A DNA stretch of 64,000 nucleotides from Adiantum capillus-veneris (Eukaryota; Streptophyta; Polypodiopsida; Polypodiales; Pteridaceae): contig CM043964.1 in NCBI GenBank assembly GCA_014529385.2, forward strand, positions 103,051,587 through 103,115,586, written 5' to 3'. The translations under genes were made by a program, and so were the position numbers. This document shows, in pieces, positions 1-13,046 of this stretch (position 1 is its first letter; each line of letters opens with the position of its first letter). The notes under the pieces are model-generated. The model made no database searches and had not been told where the DNA came from. It saw nothing but the letters and a program-made list of their open reading frames with translations.

Positions 1-1217
1 TAAGCTTAATGAAGAGTCTCCAACCTATAAATAGGTCCCTCTTGTTTTGTAAATCATCTCCAACGTCTCACAAGCACCCCAATACTCTTTACTCAAGGAG
101 AGACTTAGGTGTAGCAACCACTTTGTGAGCTTCACACTTCGTGTGAGAGAAGCATTGATGCTACACAGTGCAAAGTGAGACAGTGTGAATGCCCTATCTC
201 AAACCACTATTGTACATGCTCTTGCACTATCAATAATTTTGGTTTTGGTGCTTCAAAGGCGTGTCTTGGTTCTAGAATCATCATCCTTTCACTTGTGTTG
301 TTGCGTGGTTTGGTGAAAGCAAGCTAACTCTTCTCTTTTAAGTTTTGTCATTTCAGCTTGTTTGAGAAAGTTGTTAGTGTGTTTTCATTTGCCAAGTTTC
401 TTATTCATTGTAATCTAGGGTTTTGTGGTGAGAGGTTTCCCACACCCTAAGATAGTGTGTGTGCTAGCAATGTTTACCATTCACTAATTGTTGGTTTATT
501 TTATGCAAGATCTTTGATAGTGTGATAGTATACAACCTTACCTTTTAAGTTGTCTATCAGGTATTTGCACAAACTCCATTCCTCTCTCTCTTTATTCCCT
601 TTACTCTGACTCTCTCTTGTGCCATTTGATGTGTGTCTTGGCGTGAGATCGTTTGTTTGTGTTTGGTTGTGCCTCCTCTTGGTTGTGACAAAATCTCTCT
701 TGCATCCTAGTTCGCATTCCATAAGTAGGTGGTGCCCTTATCTTGTTTGGATTTGGCTTTTGTGTTTGTTGTTGTGTTGTGCTTGTGGTTGCCCCAGCCC
801 CAATTGAGTAGCATGGGAGCCTTGAGATGTGTTTAGAGGTCGCCTCTCTTGTTGCCCATCCCAGATCGCCTCAGTGCTAGACACTCCACTTTACACTATG
901 GTACCCTATGAACTCTCAATTATGAACAAGGGATTTTGTGGATCCAAGTCAAAAAAATTTTGGTTGAAAATACCTTCCACCATTGGGCTGTTGTTACCAT
1001 GTAAACGTGGTAGTGATGTGTGTGAACACACTTAGGACCACCAGGGCATCTTTTCCCTCTTTAGGAGGTTTTTTCCCCTGTGCATTGTATATACGCCCAT
1101 CACTCTAGGGCTATCTATCTTTCCATTGCACACTAAGTAAAACACTCTCTATTGTGTGCCTTGAGCTTCCTTTGTCTTCACCAAGATGTGCGTGTTTCCT
1201 TGCAACCCTAATTCCAA
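1..1217 (+). repeat. 5' LTR (partial) of copia element A
   Basis: The stretch lies directly upstream of a tRNA-iMet-type primer site at 1222 and of copia gag/pol remains, so I read it as the end of a 5' LTR that enters from outside the window. A TATA-like tataaata is at 26-33. The exact right edge is uncertain because the terminal CA is not clear. No coding content. Confidence 0.6.
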
Positions 1218-1221
1218 AAAT

Positions 1222-1233
1222 TGGTATCAAAGC
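1222..1233 (+). promoter_or_regulatory. Primer binding site of copia element A
   Basis: TGGTATCAAAGC differs at one base from the 12-nt iMet tRNA complement (TGGTATCAGAGC) used by most plant copia elements, and sits just after the inferred LTR end. Confidence 0.7.
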
Positions 1234-1579
1234 AGGTTACATCCTCCCGGGCTTAGTCACCAGTAGCTCCATCAGATGCCTGCTCACTTTCTCCGATTTT
1301 AGTGAGCTTTGGCGAGCATTTGCAGGTCGCAAAAAAATTTGGGAGGACTTGTAGAGCTCAGTCTGCTCAGACTTTTGATTCGGGCTCATTTTGGCCTCCA
1401 TTTCCACTACAGGCAGTAATGTGCAGGCTATTTTATCATTTTGTGCAAAATTTTTGTCAGTGCCATTTTTACAGCATAACAAGTCCCATACATGCTACCG
1501 AGGATTTTTCTATTTAGTACGTGCTAGTCTGACTCAGTTTCTCCTGACTTTGGGAAATTTTCACATCAGATACATGCAT

Positions 1580-3940
1580 ACTCCATGGCTGACAACAACA
1601 CAGATGTGTTCAAGATGTTTGCTTTGCTAAGGACAGATTGGATGGGGACAGTTACCCTATGTGGTCTTACATGATGCAACATGTTCTTGTGTCAAAGAAT
1701 GTCTAGAATATTGTGTAGGGCATTGATGTACGTCCTGGTTCTGAGGATGTAGGCAATGTTGAGGATGTTGCAGGTCTTGCTACAAGGATTGCTACTGTTA
1801 GAGTTGTTTTTCCTATGGTAGAACAAGCTCATTGGGATGTAAAGGATACATAGGCTCATGCATTGATTGTGTTGTCTATGAAGTGCACCATTACTCCTCA
1901 CATTTGTTCAGCAAAATCCGCAACATAGGATTGGGATATTCTGGATGGTCTTTATGCAAGCCGCAATGAGGCAAAAATTGTATTGCTGCATAAAGAGCTG
2001 GAGTCAAAGATTATGCATGAGGAAGATGATATGGAAACTTTTCTTGCTGGTGTCAAGGATATCAATGAGCAATTTATTTCTGTAGGTGAAGTCATTTAAG
2101 ACAACTCCCTTGTGCAGAATGTTCTTGATGCCTTGCCAGACTCTTACCAGACTGTTGCTAGTACTTAGGGACTTATGACCCAAGGAAATCCTGAAGTTGT
2201 CAAGTTTGATGCATTGTGCACATTGCTGTTGCAAGAGTCACTTTCCAAAAAAAACAGCACTAGACAGTGTGCAGTTGAACTGGATCTTATTGCTTCTCAA
2301 AAAAAGGGTGGTAATAGCAATGCAGCCACTTCTTGTGGTTCTTTTGCTAGTGAAAAATCATTTGTTCCTAATGCTTCTGCTGACAGCAATTTTTCTAGAA
2401 ATTCTGGTGTTAAGGGGAAAAAAAATGTGTTGCCATTATTGTAAATCCAATGATCACTTGATCAAGCAGTGTCCTAAGTTAAAGGCCAAAGACACAAAGA
2501 AGAAAGAGGGTGATGCCATTGTAAATGCTGGCTCCACTACAAATGCAGCTATTGTTGAGTCTTCTATGAAAGGAAACTGTGATGCTGATGTTGATGCATA
2601 ATGGGCTTTTAGTGTAGAGTGTATTTATAATCCTGTTTTCCATGATGCATGCATGCCAGTTGCTGCAGATTCACATCTATGGTATTTTGATAGTGGTGCT
2701 ACAAAGCGCATTACCTTACAGCGTGATTTGTTCACCTCTCTCTCATCTGTCCCTCATGGGAATTTAGTCATGTGCCAACATTGCCTCTTATCCGGTTTAG
2801 GGAACTGGAAAGATTGTGCTTACTACTAAAAAAGGCAAGTCTTTTACAATTATTGATGCACTTTATGTACTTGGGATCAAGAAAAATCTTTTGGATGTAT
2901 CTGTACTTGCTAGACTTGGACTTGTAGTCAAATTTGTGGATGACTGATGTACAGTTCATGATCAAATTTTTGGTGATGAAATTGTTGCATCTGGCCTTTT
3001 GTGTTGTGGGATGTATAAGCTCATTTTGTATGACAACTGTGGAAAAAATTTTGCAAATGCAGTTGCAAATTAAAGGATTGTTTCAGATGCAAAACTGTGG
3101 CATGCACATTTTGGGCATCTGAATTTAATTAGTTTTCTGTGTTTGCAAACATCTGATATGGTTGCTTCTTTGACGCCTCTTGAAGCACCTGTCAATCATG
3201 TTTGAAAAGGCTGTATTTTGGGTAAAATGCAGCATGCTAAGTTTCCAAAGGATGGGTCAGTTCCTTCTACATGCAGATTGCAACTTGTGCATAATGATGT
3301 TTGTGGGCCTATGCAAACTCCTTCCTTGGGAAATTATTGTACTTTGTGACTTTCATTGATGACTACTCCAGGCATGCATGCGTATATCCATTGAAATCTA
3401 AGTCGAAGTGTTCAGGTGCTTCAAGCAATTTCTTGCTATGGCTTAAAATGTCTCAAAATTTACTATGGGCACCCTCTGTTTTGATTGAGGGGGGGAGTAT
3501 ACGTCTCATGAATTTAATGCATTTTTGGCTAGTCGTGGGATAAAACACCAATGTACTGAGCCGTATACGCCTCAACAACATGGTGTTGCTGAGATGAAAA
3601 ATAAGTCTCTTACGGAAATGACAAGATGTATGGTCAAGAGTCAAGCTTACCACATTTGTTTTGGCTCAAGGCTATCATGTGTGCCACTTATGTACTCAAC
3701 AAGTGTCCTACAAAAGCATCATCTATTGAGAACATGCATGTTTTTGGTTGTTTGGCTTGTGGTTTAGTGCCACAAGTACAACACAAAAAATTGGATGATA
3801 AGGTTGTGAAATGTATTTTTGCTGGTTATAGTTCTAAAAGAAAAGGTTATAGGTTGTACCATCCATAGAGAAAGTGTATTTTTGTCTCACGTGATGTTGT
3901 GTTTGTGGAAGATTCTGTTCAGCCTTTGCTACCATGTACT
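1580..3940 (+). pseudogene. Decayed copia gag-pol (element A): gag, protease, integrase
   Basis: Broken remains of a Ty1/copia polyprotein in three frames. Visible in order: a gag region from about 1590; a CCHC zinc knuckle CHYCKSNDHLIKQC at 2431-2472; a protease motif with FDSGAT near 2690; the GAG-pre-integrase motif LWHAHFGHLN near 3090-3125; and the integrase core with a FIDDYSR motif near 3350, GGEYTSHEF near 3490, and YTPQQHGVAE near 3570. The block ends near 3870-3940 (KGYRLYHP then SRDVVFVED). Many stops and indels interrupt it, including one in the G run before the integrase GGEY motif. Reverse transcriptase and RNase H do not follow. Dead element; order and motifs make the copia assignment firm. 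Confidence 0.85.
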
Positions 3941-4230
3941 AGAGACAATAATGTAAGCTCACAAGAGAGTCTTACCATGCACCGAGTGAATTTTTTTGAG
4001 CAAAGATAAACCCGAGAAAATGTTTGTATGCATCTATAAACATCTAGCTCAACTCTAGATTTCTAATTATATTAACTTTCACGTCATGATGTGTCTCTTT
4101 TTATATGGTGATGTTCATAGTGCTCCATTGTCAAGTACATTGGTTTTATTTTTCCTTTGCACCTATCTCTAACCATGCCTATTATACATGTATATATACA
4201 TATGTATGTGTACACACACGCGTGTTTATC

Positions 4231-4231
<1 letters not shown>

Positions 4232-4314
<83 letters not shown>
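4232..4314. repeat. (GA)n microsatellite
   Basis: About 83 bp of uninterrupted GA dinucleotides, preceded by alternating TA and CA dinucleotides. Confidence 0.95.
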
Positions 4315-4317
<3 letters not shown>

Positions 4318-5249
4318 AAAGTGAAGCTCTCATGTGGTACAAAAAATCCCAAGTGACCTCAAGGATTTATCCAGCGAGTCTTGACCTCAAGACATGCTAT
4401 TCAAAAGGAGTAGATTTAGAGCAATAAAGGGTAGCTAGGTTGAAGGCCAATCTCTTTTTAGCCATTGGAGCTGGCACCATTTTCTAGAGAGAGAGGTTGA
4501 ATTTAGGGGGGGGTTCGGACTACCTAGACCTTCATACCCTCAATTGAGGTAGCAAGCCTCCATTGGTTCAAAAAGGTGCTCAATTTTGGGACCCACTAGA
4601 GGGACGCCTTTGCCCTTGGAACAAAGGAAAGTTTGGTACTTTTTGGTGCAAAATACAGACAAGGGTTTGCGTATAGTTGCAAATCACATAACCACAAGCT
4701 CATATCTCATTTGTTGCTATAAAAGCTAACATTTTCTTTTGTACCTAGACGTTATAGCAACATTCTAAATGCAAGGCTCATGGAAAAAGGAATGTCGATG
4801 TTGGGGTGTTGTGGCAAGTACAGTCTGAATGCATGCATTGAGTCATGCATGGGGGTAGTGGGAAGATGGATTGCACCCTGTGAAGCTGCCTCGGTCACAT
4901 AGTATGAATGCACACACTGAGTCATGCCTGTGAAGCTACATTGCTACTTCCACTAAAAGCAAGCCGCATCCAATGGTTTAGAAAAGGTACCCATAAATTT
5001 TTAAAATTGGAGAATCTTATAGCTAGTAGTATGCCAAGGTAGACCAAGATGGTGCAAGAAAAGTTGGGGTGGACGGGAATCTACCCGTAAACTTTGCTTA
5101 CCACCTCCAATTTCATGAGGTAGTTAGAGTTTGAGAAGTACAATATATTTTTTTCTCAGGTGCGACCCTTTTATAGCAAGGTGATTATTTCCTCACTACC
5201 CATAGCCCCATAGGCAGGAGTCATCTCTTAAATAAAGTCCTAAAACTCC

Positions 5250-5286
5250 CTCTAGCCATCCACGCTGGCGCGGATGGGTAGAGAGA
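5250..5286. repeat. GC-rich palindrome, copy 1
   Basis: Imperfect palindrome: arms ctctagccatcc / ggatgggtagag around the loop acgctggcgc. A sister copy lies about 140 bp downstream. Confidence 0.7.
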
Positions 5287-5383
5287 TTTTTTTCAGGTTC
5301 AACTTTTGTTTTGAAGGGTGGGAAAAGGTGGATGACGATAATCGTATGTGTGAACAAGGGAGCTCACAAGGTACAGTCCATAT

Positions 5384-5424
5384 CCCTCTAGCGATCCACG
5401 CTGGCGCGGATGGCTAGAGAGAGG
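5384..5424. repeat. GC-rich palindrome, copy 2
   Basis: Same core as the copy at 5250: tctagcgatcc, loop acgctggcgc, ggatggctaga. Each copy has one mismatch in a different arm position; together they imply a perfect ancestral stem. Confidence 0.7.
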
Positions 5425-5458
5425 TTTTGAAGGTTCTTGATGCATTCTAGATCCAGCT

Positions 5459-5461
<3 letters not shown>

Positions 5462-5537
<76 letters not shown>
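5462..5537. repeat. (GA)n microsatellite
   Basis: About 76 bp of pure GA repeat. Confidence 0.95.
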
Positions 5538-5541
<4 letters not shown>

Positions 5542-7021
5542 TCTAGACTTGCTGAAGCGTGCCCTAGAGAATCTTCTTGCTGAAGTGTGCCCTACAGAAC
5601 CTTCTTGCTCAAGTGTGCAGTGTTGCAAGATGATTGTCGAATGCTAGTAACCCCTCGTTGCCTGCAACAGTTGAGCTGATGGGCTCACCTTTCTCTCGCT
5701 CCCCTCTCACCTTCGCCTCTCCTCATCATATAGATAGTCGCAAATCAGAGCTTGCTGAGCTCAAAGGCCACCAAGCTAGCCTTCTTGGAGCCCCATCTCA
5801 GCCCCTTCCTAGCTTGCTGCGATGAAGTGTGTCTTTGATGCAGGCACAAACTCTTCTTTCAAGGATGTGAGCCATGTGAACACGACAGGTGCAGACGGCC
5901 ATGATTTTGATGAATGAGATGAGTTTTTCTAACGGAATTATAATTAGCTAAGCTCCAGATACACAATATCCTTTGGGTGCATATTTTTGTCTAATGTGTC
6001 CTTTATTGATAGACCCAGCTGCATATTGAACGCAGCCCTTCTCACCTGCAACATTCCTCTTTTGCTATCTTCTACTGCCTATAATGCAACACTCATTGCT
6101 ACAACATTTTTTGTTAAGGCTCAAACCAACCATACTCTTGATTGTGAGCACAGAAAACAAAACCCCAAGACTCACAACCACCATATCCAGGCTACAAGTA
6201 TTTAGGACAAGCATTGGAATCTACAGGTCAATGGTTGATTAACTTTGAACTAAGTTTGAAGTCATGTTTTTTTCAATTTCTTGCATAAGTAGGCAAGACT
6301 CGGCGATACTTTTGCACCATCCTCTCACCATCTCTGCTCAGAAGATGCTTTCACTTGATTCTTATAAGTAGGAATGGCAAGCATTCTGGTGGCTAGCTTC
6401 CTTGTTTCCTTGAAAGTGGTGCCCACCTTACATAGATTCTCCCTCAACCTTAACAACCGGCTCCACATCGTCATGCTAAGCAAAGGGAATCAAAGGCACT
6501 GAGTATTATGTAGCAATGTTGAGCTTTTCACAAAGAGAGCGATCTCATGCTTACTTTCTTATAGACTCACCCCCAATCATCTTGTTTGATGTTGTTTGCA
6601 ACTTGTACAATTGTGGTGTAAAAATGGTCGTTTGCAATTATCCAAATGAGACTTTGCAATTTGCTGCTCTACAAAGCCCAATTGGACGAGCGCTACTTTA
6701 GACGTTCCCATGATGACTTTTCCAGCATTGTGCTTGTGGAGAAAGAAAAATAAATTTATAAAATTAGAAGTTGTGTTGCGGATAATAAACTATCCACAAA
6801 TACCTTTTCCTTTGATAGCAGGATTGTTGAACCCGTTCTACTTCTCTTCAAGGATATATATAGTGTATGATACAATTGCAAACGATCGTTAAAGCATATT
6901 TGAGAAAACAAGCAAATGCCGTATGACAAACACTTTTCATGCAAAAAGATTTAATGAGCAATGAGCTTCATTATGTGTATACATTGCAAATTATGCAATA
7001 TACAAAAATTATTTTTTCTCA

Positions 7022-7140
<119 letters not shown>

Positions 7141-7390
7141 AACACCCATGAAGGGTCACACGTAGGCTAGAGGCGATGAAGATGCAATATAAAAGGGTGT
7201 CATTATAACTAATAAGGGGAAGATTCAAGCCATTCACTCCTTGATCAATCTCATTTGATACTTAAATGATACAAGAATCTTCCTATGATAGCCATGTTTA
7301 CATCTATCACCATGATCTATCACTATGGTGTACACATTATCATGAATGCCAAAAATAATCTATAAGAAAAATATATGTAAATATGTTGGG

Positions 7391-7405
7391 GTGTGTGTGT
7401 GTGTA

Positions 7406-7455
<50 letters not shown>
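7391..7455. repeat. (GT)n-(GA)n compound microsatellite
   Basis: Short GT run at 7391-7404 followed by GA repeat 7409-7455. Confidence 0.9.
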
Positions 7456-7459
<4 letters not shown>

Positions 7460-7789
7460 TGCATATCTATAAGAATATTTGGTTTTTCTTATATATGGTG
7501 CCTCTAGATGTAGAGAAATTTAATAAGCAAGTTTTCATGCTTTTATAGCTTCAAGACTTCTTATGTGAAATTAAGTATTCCCAAAATGTACCAATATTTG
7601 ACAATGCTTTGTATGTTGTCCTCTTTGAGTGGTTGGTTTTTCTCGCTTTTTTGGTGTTCTCGACAAATCTTGCTCGGTATTTGGAGTTCCTCCTCACAAG
7701 ATATTGACACTTTGTAGCCTCTTTTTAGTGGCGTAAGTCCAAATCTAGATTCCAATGAGGAACATGTATAGCCTATGGGGGTTTCTCAA

Positions 7790-8090
7790 ATGTTACAAAT
7801 CAGCCTATTACTGATGAAGATGTACATGATATACTTGATGAGGAAAGGGCTGAAATTGAGCAGGCTAGAGGTATGCCAAAATGGCTGGTGCACATTTTGC
7901 GTGACAGTAAAATGGATACACATTTTCTAATCATACTCGCTCAGGTTCTCACCATGCCTCTTATGCATCAAATAGTTATGCTTTGGCTGTATCTAGCTTA
8001 CATGATGTTGAGGAACCTCTGTCAATGGGCAAGAGTGGTCTTCTTACACTTTAAGAGACACTTACAAAGATTGCACTACCATTAAAATGG
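7790..8090 (+). pseudogene. Copia pol scrap (integrase/RT linker)
   Basis: Translating + in the best frame gives a DEDVHDILDEE stretch, then RSGSHHASYASNSYALAVSS near 7930-8000, and DVEEPLSMGK. This is the linker between integrase and reverse transcriptase in many plant copia polyproteins. It ends in stops. It could be the continuation of element A, displaced by the intervening 3.8 kb, or a separate fragment; I cannot tell which without a family alignment. Confidence 0.6.
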
Positions 8091-8220
8091 TCATTTCCAT
8101 GAGAAAATACAAAAGAGGTTAGCCAAATTCCTCTATAAAAAAACTCCACTGTGTAGGCTTCAAAAGGCTCATGGGGGACTCACTAGTCTATTCTATATAG
8201 TACCACATGAGTGTTCAATA

Positions 8221-8274
<54 letters not shown>

Positions 8275-8275
8275 C
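8221..8275. repeat. Poly-G run ending in CCCCC
   Basis: Fifty consecutive G followed directly by five C and AAAAA. Such a junction is unusual and may mark a sequencing or polishing problem. Confidence 0.9.
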
Positions 8276-8279
8276 AAAA

Positions 8280-9754
8280 ACTTGCATATACATACCGTAC
8301 ATTTAAGAGCGGGCAAGAAGATGGGGGGAGGGGTAGAGAATACTATAGGGTACACGGGTGCTATCCTTTTTTAGTCTATCAGTGATTATTCTCTCTATCT
8401 CTCTCTTGATCTCTCTATCTCTCTTTCTATGCCTCTCTCTCACACATATGGTAGGTCTCAAGAAGACAAAGAAGAAGAAATGGACATTGAGACTAGAGAG
8501 GGAAGAAAGCTTGGTTTGATGTAAATGGCTCATACAGAAACTGGGAGGATGATGAGAAAATCTAATAATTTGGAAAGATTCGCTTTTACTTTGTGGGATT
8601 TGGGTTAATTTAGTGTAATTGTACTATAAAGTTATCTTTTAGACATCTCAGGTAGTATCTAACTTTGACATGCATGGTTCACCTATGGTTATTCTTAGGT
8701 GTAATTGGAGATTCGAAGTTATTGTAGGTTATGGTCATTGAATTTCATATCGTGAATTAAAGCACTTTTACTTTTGCAAATTATTCTAGTCAAAATAATT
8801 AAGTATACTCGTTTATTACCAAGCCTTAAAACCCATATCAAAATCCTACAAAGTAGGTAGCACACGTGAGTTTGAAAATTTGGTCTTTGTACATGGGAAA
8901 CTCTAGCAACTTTTTTTCATGAAGTTATTGAAATATTCTCTAAGCTATAAATTTTTTTGTACATATAAGGTAGGGGGGTCATGTTAATACTACAAAATTC
9001 ATATGTAGGGGGTTATCTAAGAGCTTCTATCTTCGTAGATAGGGGGTTGTGCTATCATATAAGGGACCGTATATAAGGGGGTTTTACCTAGTGGGATTCA
9101 CGCACGTGGCATCCCCTACACAGTATTAGTGAATTCCCCATGAAACATCTTCATAAAGCCCCTTAATTGATTAAAAACTACTTTTATATGGGGGGGACCT
9201 TCAACATTGGAATCTGCTCTTTCATAGGGCCACTTGGCACCTCCATTTGGCATTTTTTGGAAGGCAACTACTTGCTCTCGCTTGCTCTCCCCAACTGATC
9301 CTCTTTGCTTTGAGTGGGGCTGCACTAGCGATGTCCCTTGTGCCCCCTAACATTTTTTATTTTTTATTTTTTTCCTCTCTCTCTTTTTAACCTTTAGAAT
9401 TTTCTCCTTTCCACTTTGACATTGAATGGCCCTTTGAACTGCCACTTGGATCCCCCTTAGACTTTATCAATTTGCCTTTGAACTATCTTAAACCTGTTCA
9501 ACCCTCTTGGGTTTACCTGTGATTGACCCTACCTTGAATTTCCCCTTTGCAAGGACCCCTTTGAAATGTCCACTTTGAGCTCTCCCTCACCAGCACCCTT
9601 TGGGGCTCACCTCTTCTATCATACGCACAAGCCCCTTCGTGTTGCACTAATGAGGTCGTTATTGGAGGGAACTTACCTTTAGTCTAAAAAAATGGGCCCT
9701 TAGAGGGGCGCAAGACCTCACCCTAGGCAACTTGCCATGTCATCATCAAACTAT
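8280..9754. other. Noncoding, nothing recognised
   Basis: AT-rich and pyrimidine-rich DNA with only short chance ORFs. I see no domain, RNA gene or element end. Confidence 0.5.
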
Positions 9755-9961
9755 TGTTGGGCTAAAGGAAGTGTGCCTCTTACCTCTGTCGGACACGTCA
9801 GAAACCTCCGATCACCCATTACTTGTAATCACCTTATTCTTTACTATATAGAAGAATAAGCACTCTCTCATACACACATAGTGTTGAGATGCTTCACCCA
9901 CATCATGCATTCCCTCTCTCTCCTTATCACTCTCCACATGCACCACATTCACGCACTCTCA
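9755..9961 (+). repeat. 5' LTR of element B
   Basis: Begins tgttgggctaaagg and ends ctctca. It aligns along its length to 12835-13046 (shared blocks cacccatta, cacaccttattctt-like and cattccctct). Confidence 0.75.
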
Positions 9962-11399
9962 ATTTGTATCAGAGCGCATGGTGATCGCAAATATCACGAC
10001 AACTTTGAGAGATTCGAGGTGATAGTTGGATCTCTCTTGGCGGTGGGGAGAGATCAATAAAGACCAAAAGATTTGTGAGAATGCAATGGGAGCTTATGAG
10101 CTCAACTGAGAGTGATTTATGCTCTTGTGGAAGCTCAAAAGACAGTATGGAAGATTGTGTGTATGTGAAGGTGCTGCCCTAAAATCTGTGTCTGCAAGCA
10201 GTACTATTTTTAGATTTTTTCTTCTCCTTGTAGAAGACAAATCTAAATATTATGCCTGCTATGCCCATCCATTTTGACGTGGTCTACAACTTTGCAAAGA
10301 AAGGTTTTTGCAAATTACTCACCGTTTTGCTGATATTTAGCTCAGACTGACTATATACAAAAATTGAAGGTTTTTCTATTTTTGCATAGTGTGTGAGTTT
10401 GATGCACTTTTGGAAGCACGACAAGTGCTCAAAGTTAGGTGCATAAATTTTGAGCTGAAGATGCAATTTTAGCTTGTGGAGAACTTTTGGTTTGAGGGTT
10501 TTTGATAGATTTGGGCAACGAAGTACGGAGGCATTTACACACCATCAAAATTGTCTCAAAGACAGTTTTTGAAGCACACAAGTGGAGCTTCGTTCACAGG
10601 ATTTCACAAGATACTTTGACATTGATTTTGTGCTTGGATTCATGGTCTTTGAGAATAGGTTTGCATATGCTTATAGTGCATGGTTAATGCCCATTAAACA
10701 TGCATTTTGGCGAGCACTTTTGAGTGCCAGTGAGATCTCTTGAGAGCATTGTTTTCACATTTATCAGGTTTCTAGATTGCAACTCTTCTTGCACTTGTTT
10801 ATGCATAGTCACTCTGTGGATGTACATTGAGTGTGGATTGCCATTGTATGTAAGATTGTGGAGCCATTTTGGCATTTCTCCTCATTGGCATTGAGTAGTG
10901 TTATGGTTTATGGTTTAGATCCCTCATTCCGAGGCTGGACTCCCACTTTGACAAGTTTTGTTAGCTTGGACAACTTGGTGTTCTTGTACCCATTCTCACA
11001 GGAGTGAGGACCATTTATGCTAGTGTGGATACATACTTTGCTAGTCACAGGTTTCACAGGTTTTCTGCTGACTTTTATAAGCAGTTTCTCTTGTGGGACG
11101 TGTTTTGAGCTCGTTTTCTCTCTACTTGCAGATATGGTTATGCACTTTACACTCGGTTGAGCAGTTTGTTCGAGATTATATGCATGCATTTTGTACATTG
11201 TGGAGTTTTTTTATGCATATGTGAGCATCAATTTTGATGTGTTTGATCATGTTTTCCATGACTGTATAGTGGTCGAGTTATATCTCACCTCATTGCCATT
11301 TTGGCATGGTATATGGTAGAGATTTTACTTGAGGTTTTACTTAGTTTATAGGGTAGTCTTTGTCAAATTTATCCCAGCTTTTCTGGCCATAGTTTCTTT

Positions 11400-12060
11400 A
11401 CCATTCACTTATGGTTGCAGATATGTGTGACAATTTAGAGTCAACAGCGATGACTCTTGAGAGACGATGGTCTCATTCTTTCCAATACTTATGTTGTTGG
11501 CATTGTGGTCACAGATGGCACATTAGCTGCCGCCGTTGTTTTAGGCATATGAGATAGCAGGGGAGATCTATGCATGGTGTACATGAGGTTTTGACACATG
11601 CTAGAGCAGTGACTTCATATGCCAGTGACGGTGATGTAAAATTTGCCTTTACCATTCCTCTTGATTACATGTCTTTGAGGCACTAACACTTTTCCATGTT
11701 GGTTGCTAGATGAGGATGCAATTTTCCATGTCACACTGCATCGTGATTGGTTTAGCATTTTCTATAGATGGGTTTTTAGTTGTCTACACTTGGCCGATGG
11801 TTCGACATTTGACATAGAGGGTGCAAGAGATGTTTGTCTATCTTTGCCTAGTGGTGCATCATACATGCTATGACATGTGTGCTATGTTCCTCAGCTATGA
11901 GACAGAGCTTGATCTCATTGAGAGAATTAGCAGACTTTGGTTTTCAGATATTTCTTAGACATAAGTTTTTCCATATGCATTGTGGTTCATTAGTGAATGC
12001 CAAAGGATCCTGCAGCAGCCTGGTATATCCTATGCATGTGTCTGAGGTACGCGATGACAT
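11400..12060 (+). pseudogene. Copia gag zinc knuckle and protease remnant (element B)
   Basis: In + translation a CWHCGHRWHISC knuckle-like motif occurs near 11490-11530. It is followed by a protease-like WLLDEDAIFHVT near 11705 (the usual D-S/T-G-A is altered to D-E-D-A), then LADGSTFDIEG near 11790 and LSLPSGASYML near 11840. This order matches copia gag C-terminus, protease and pre-integrase. Stops and frame changes are frequent. The rest of the polyprotein is absent. Confidence 0.65.
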
Positions 12061-12834
12061 AGTCTTGATTTTGTTGCAAGCATGATTTGAGCGAGAGACG
12101 AGATGTGTCTCCTTAGCGGGTGAGTTCCACCATGCTCACAAGACAAAGCATTTAGCTTTGCAGGATGTGCCAGTAGACTCTGTAGAGATAGAGGTAGAGT
12201 GATAGTGCTCTAGTGAGACACAAGAGGTATTGTCCAAGTTTGTCCAGGTAGAGGTAGAGCAGTTATGCTCCCTAGAGACATAGACAAAGATGAAAAACAT
12301 GTAGTTCTTTGGTATTCTCATGTCAGAGATTGATGAATTGGTGCTAGGATGCACAGTTTAGCCCATGGGTGAGAGGGATGTAGCTATCCTAGTATCGGCA
12401 TTGACACATCCATACACAATGGGTAGTCCTGGTGATGCAGTACATGCAGATAGCACAGGGGTGAGTACATCCATGTTTGTGCATATTTTGTTAGCATTTG
12501 GGCACCTCATGTTTAACTTGTTAGTGTAGAGTCCCGACCTAGCAACTGTAGTGGGAGCATTTGTAGCAGGGATTGCTAGTCGTGCGGTGACTGACACTAG
12601 CATGACGCTTTGTGGAGCTTTGTAGACCATAAAAAGCTGTTTGTGGGATTTACATGCAAGCTCTATTGTGGGTACGCATGCTCACCTACCACCAAAGTCG
12701 ATACAACTATGTGTAGATCGATAGAATGAGCTAGTGGGCATAGGTTGAGAGAGTCTCTCACCTAGTTTCTTGTACATACTAGTAGTTTAGCTAGTAGGTG
12801 TCACTTATCGGTGCAACACCTTTAAGTGGTAGAT

Positions 12835-13046
12835 TGTTTGGGTAAAGGCGGCATGCCTCTTACCTGTGTCTCAGACACGTGAGAGACGTTCGTTCACCCA
12901 TTATTTGTACACACCTTATTCTTAGCTAGATAGAATAATAAGGGGCTCTTTAACACACACATAGCATTGAGCTACTCCACCCACATACTGCATTCCCTCT
13001 ATCTCCTTCTCACTCTCCGCACACATAATGCATTCGCGTACTCACA
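12835..13046 (+). repeat. 3' LTR of element B
   Basis: Begins tgtttgggtaaagg and ends actcaca; partner of 9755-9961. The two LTRs differ at many positions, so the insertion is old. Confidence 0.75.

Larger units (their letters stand above)
9755..13046 (+). mobile_element. Short copia-type LTR element B, probably non-autonomous
   Basis: Two diverged direct repeats of about 210 bp (9755-9961 and 12835-13046) flank 2.87 kb. A primer-site-like tgtatcagagc follows the left LTR at 9965. Flanks are actat before and actac after, a 4/5 match to a 5-bp target duplication. The interior holds decayed gag zinc-knuckle and protease remains only; no integrase core or reverse transcriptase is visible, so the copy either lost them or belongs to a non-autonomous lineage that uses enzymes from relatives. 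Confidence 0.75.
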
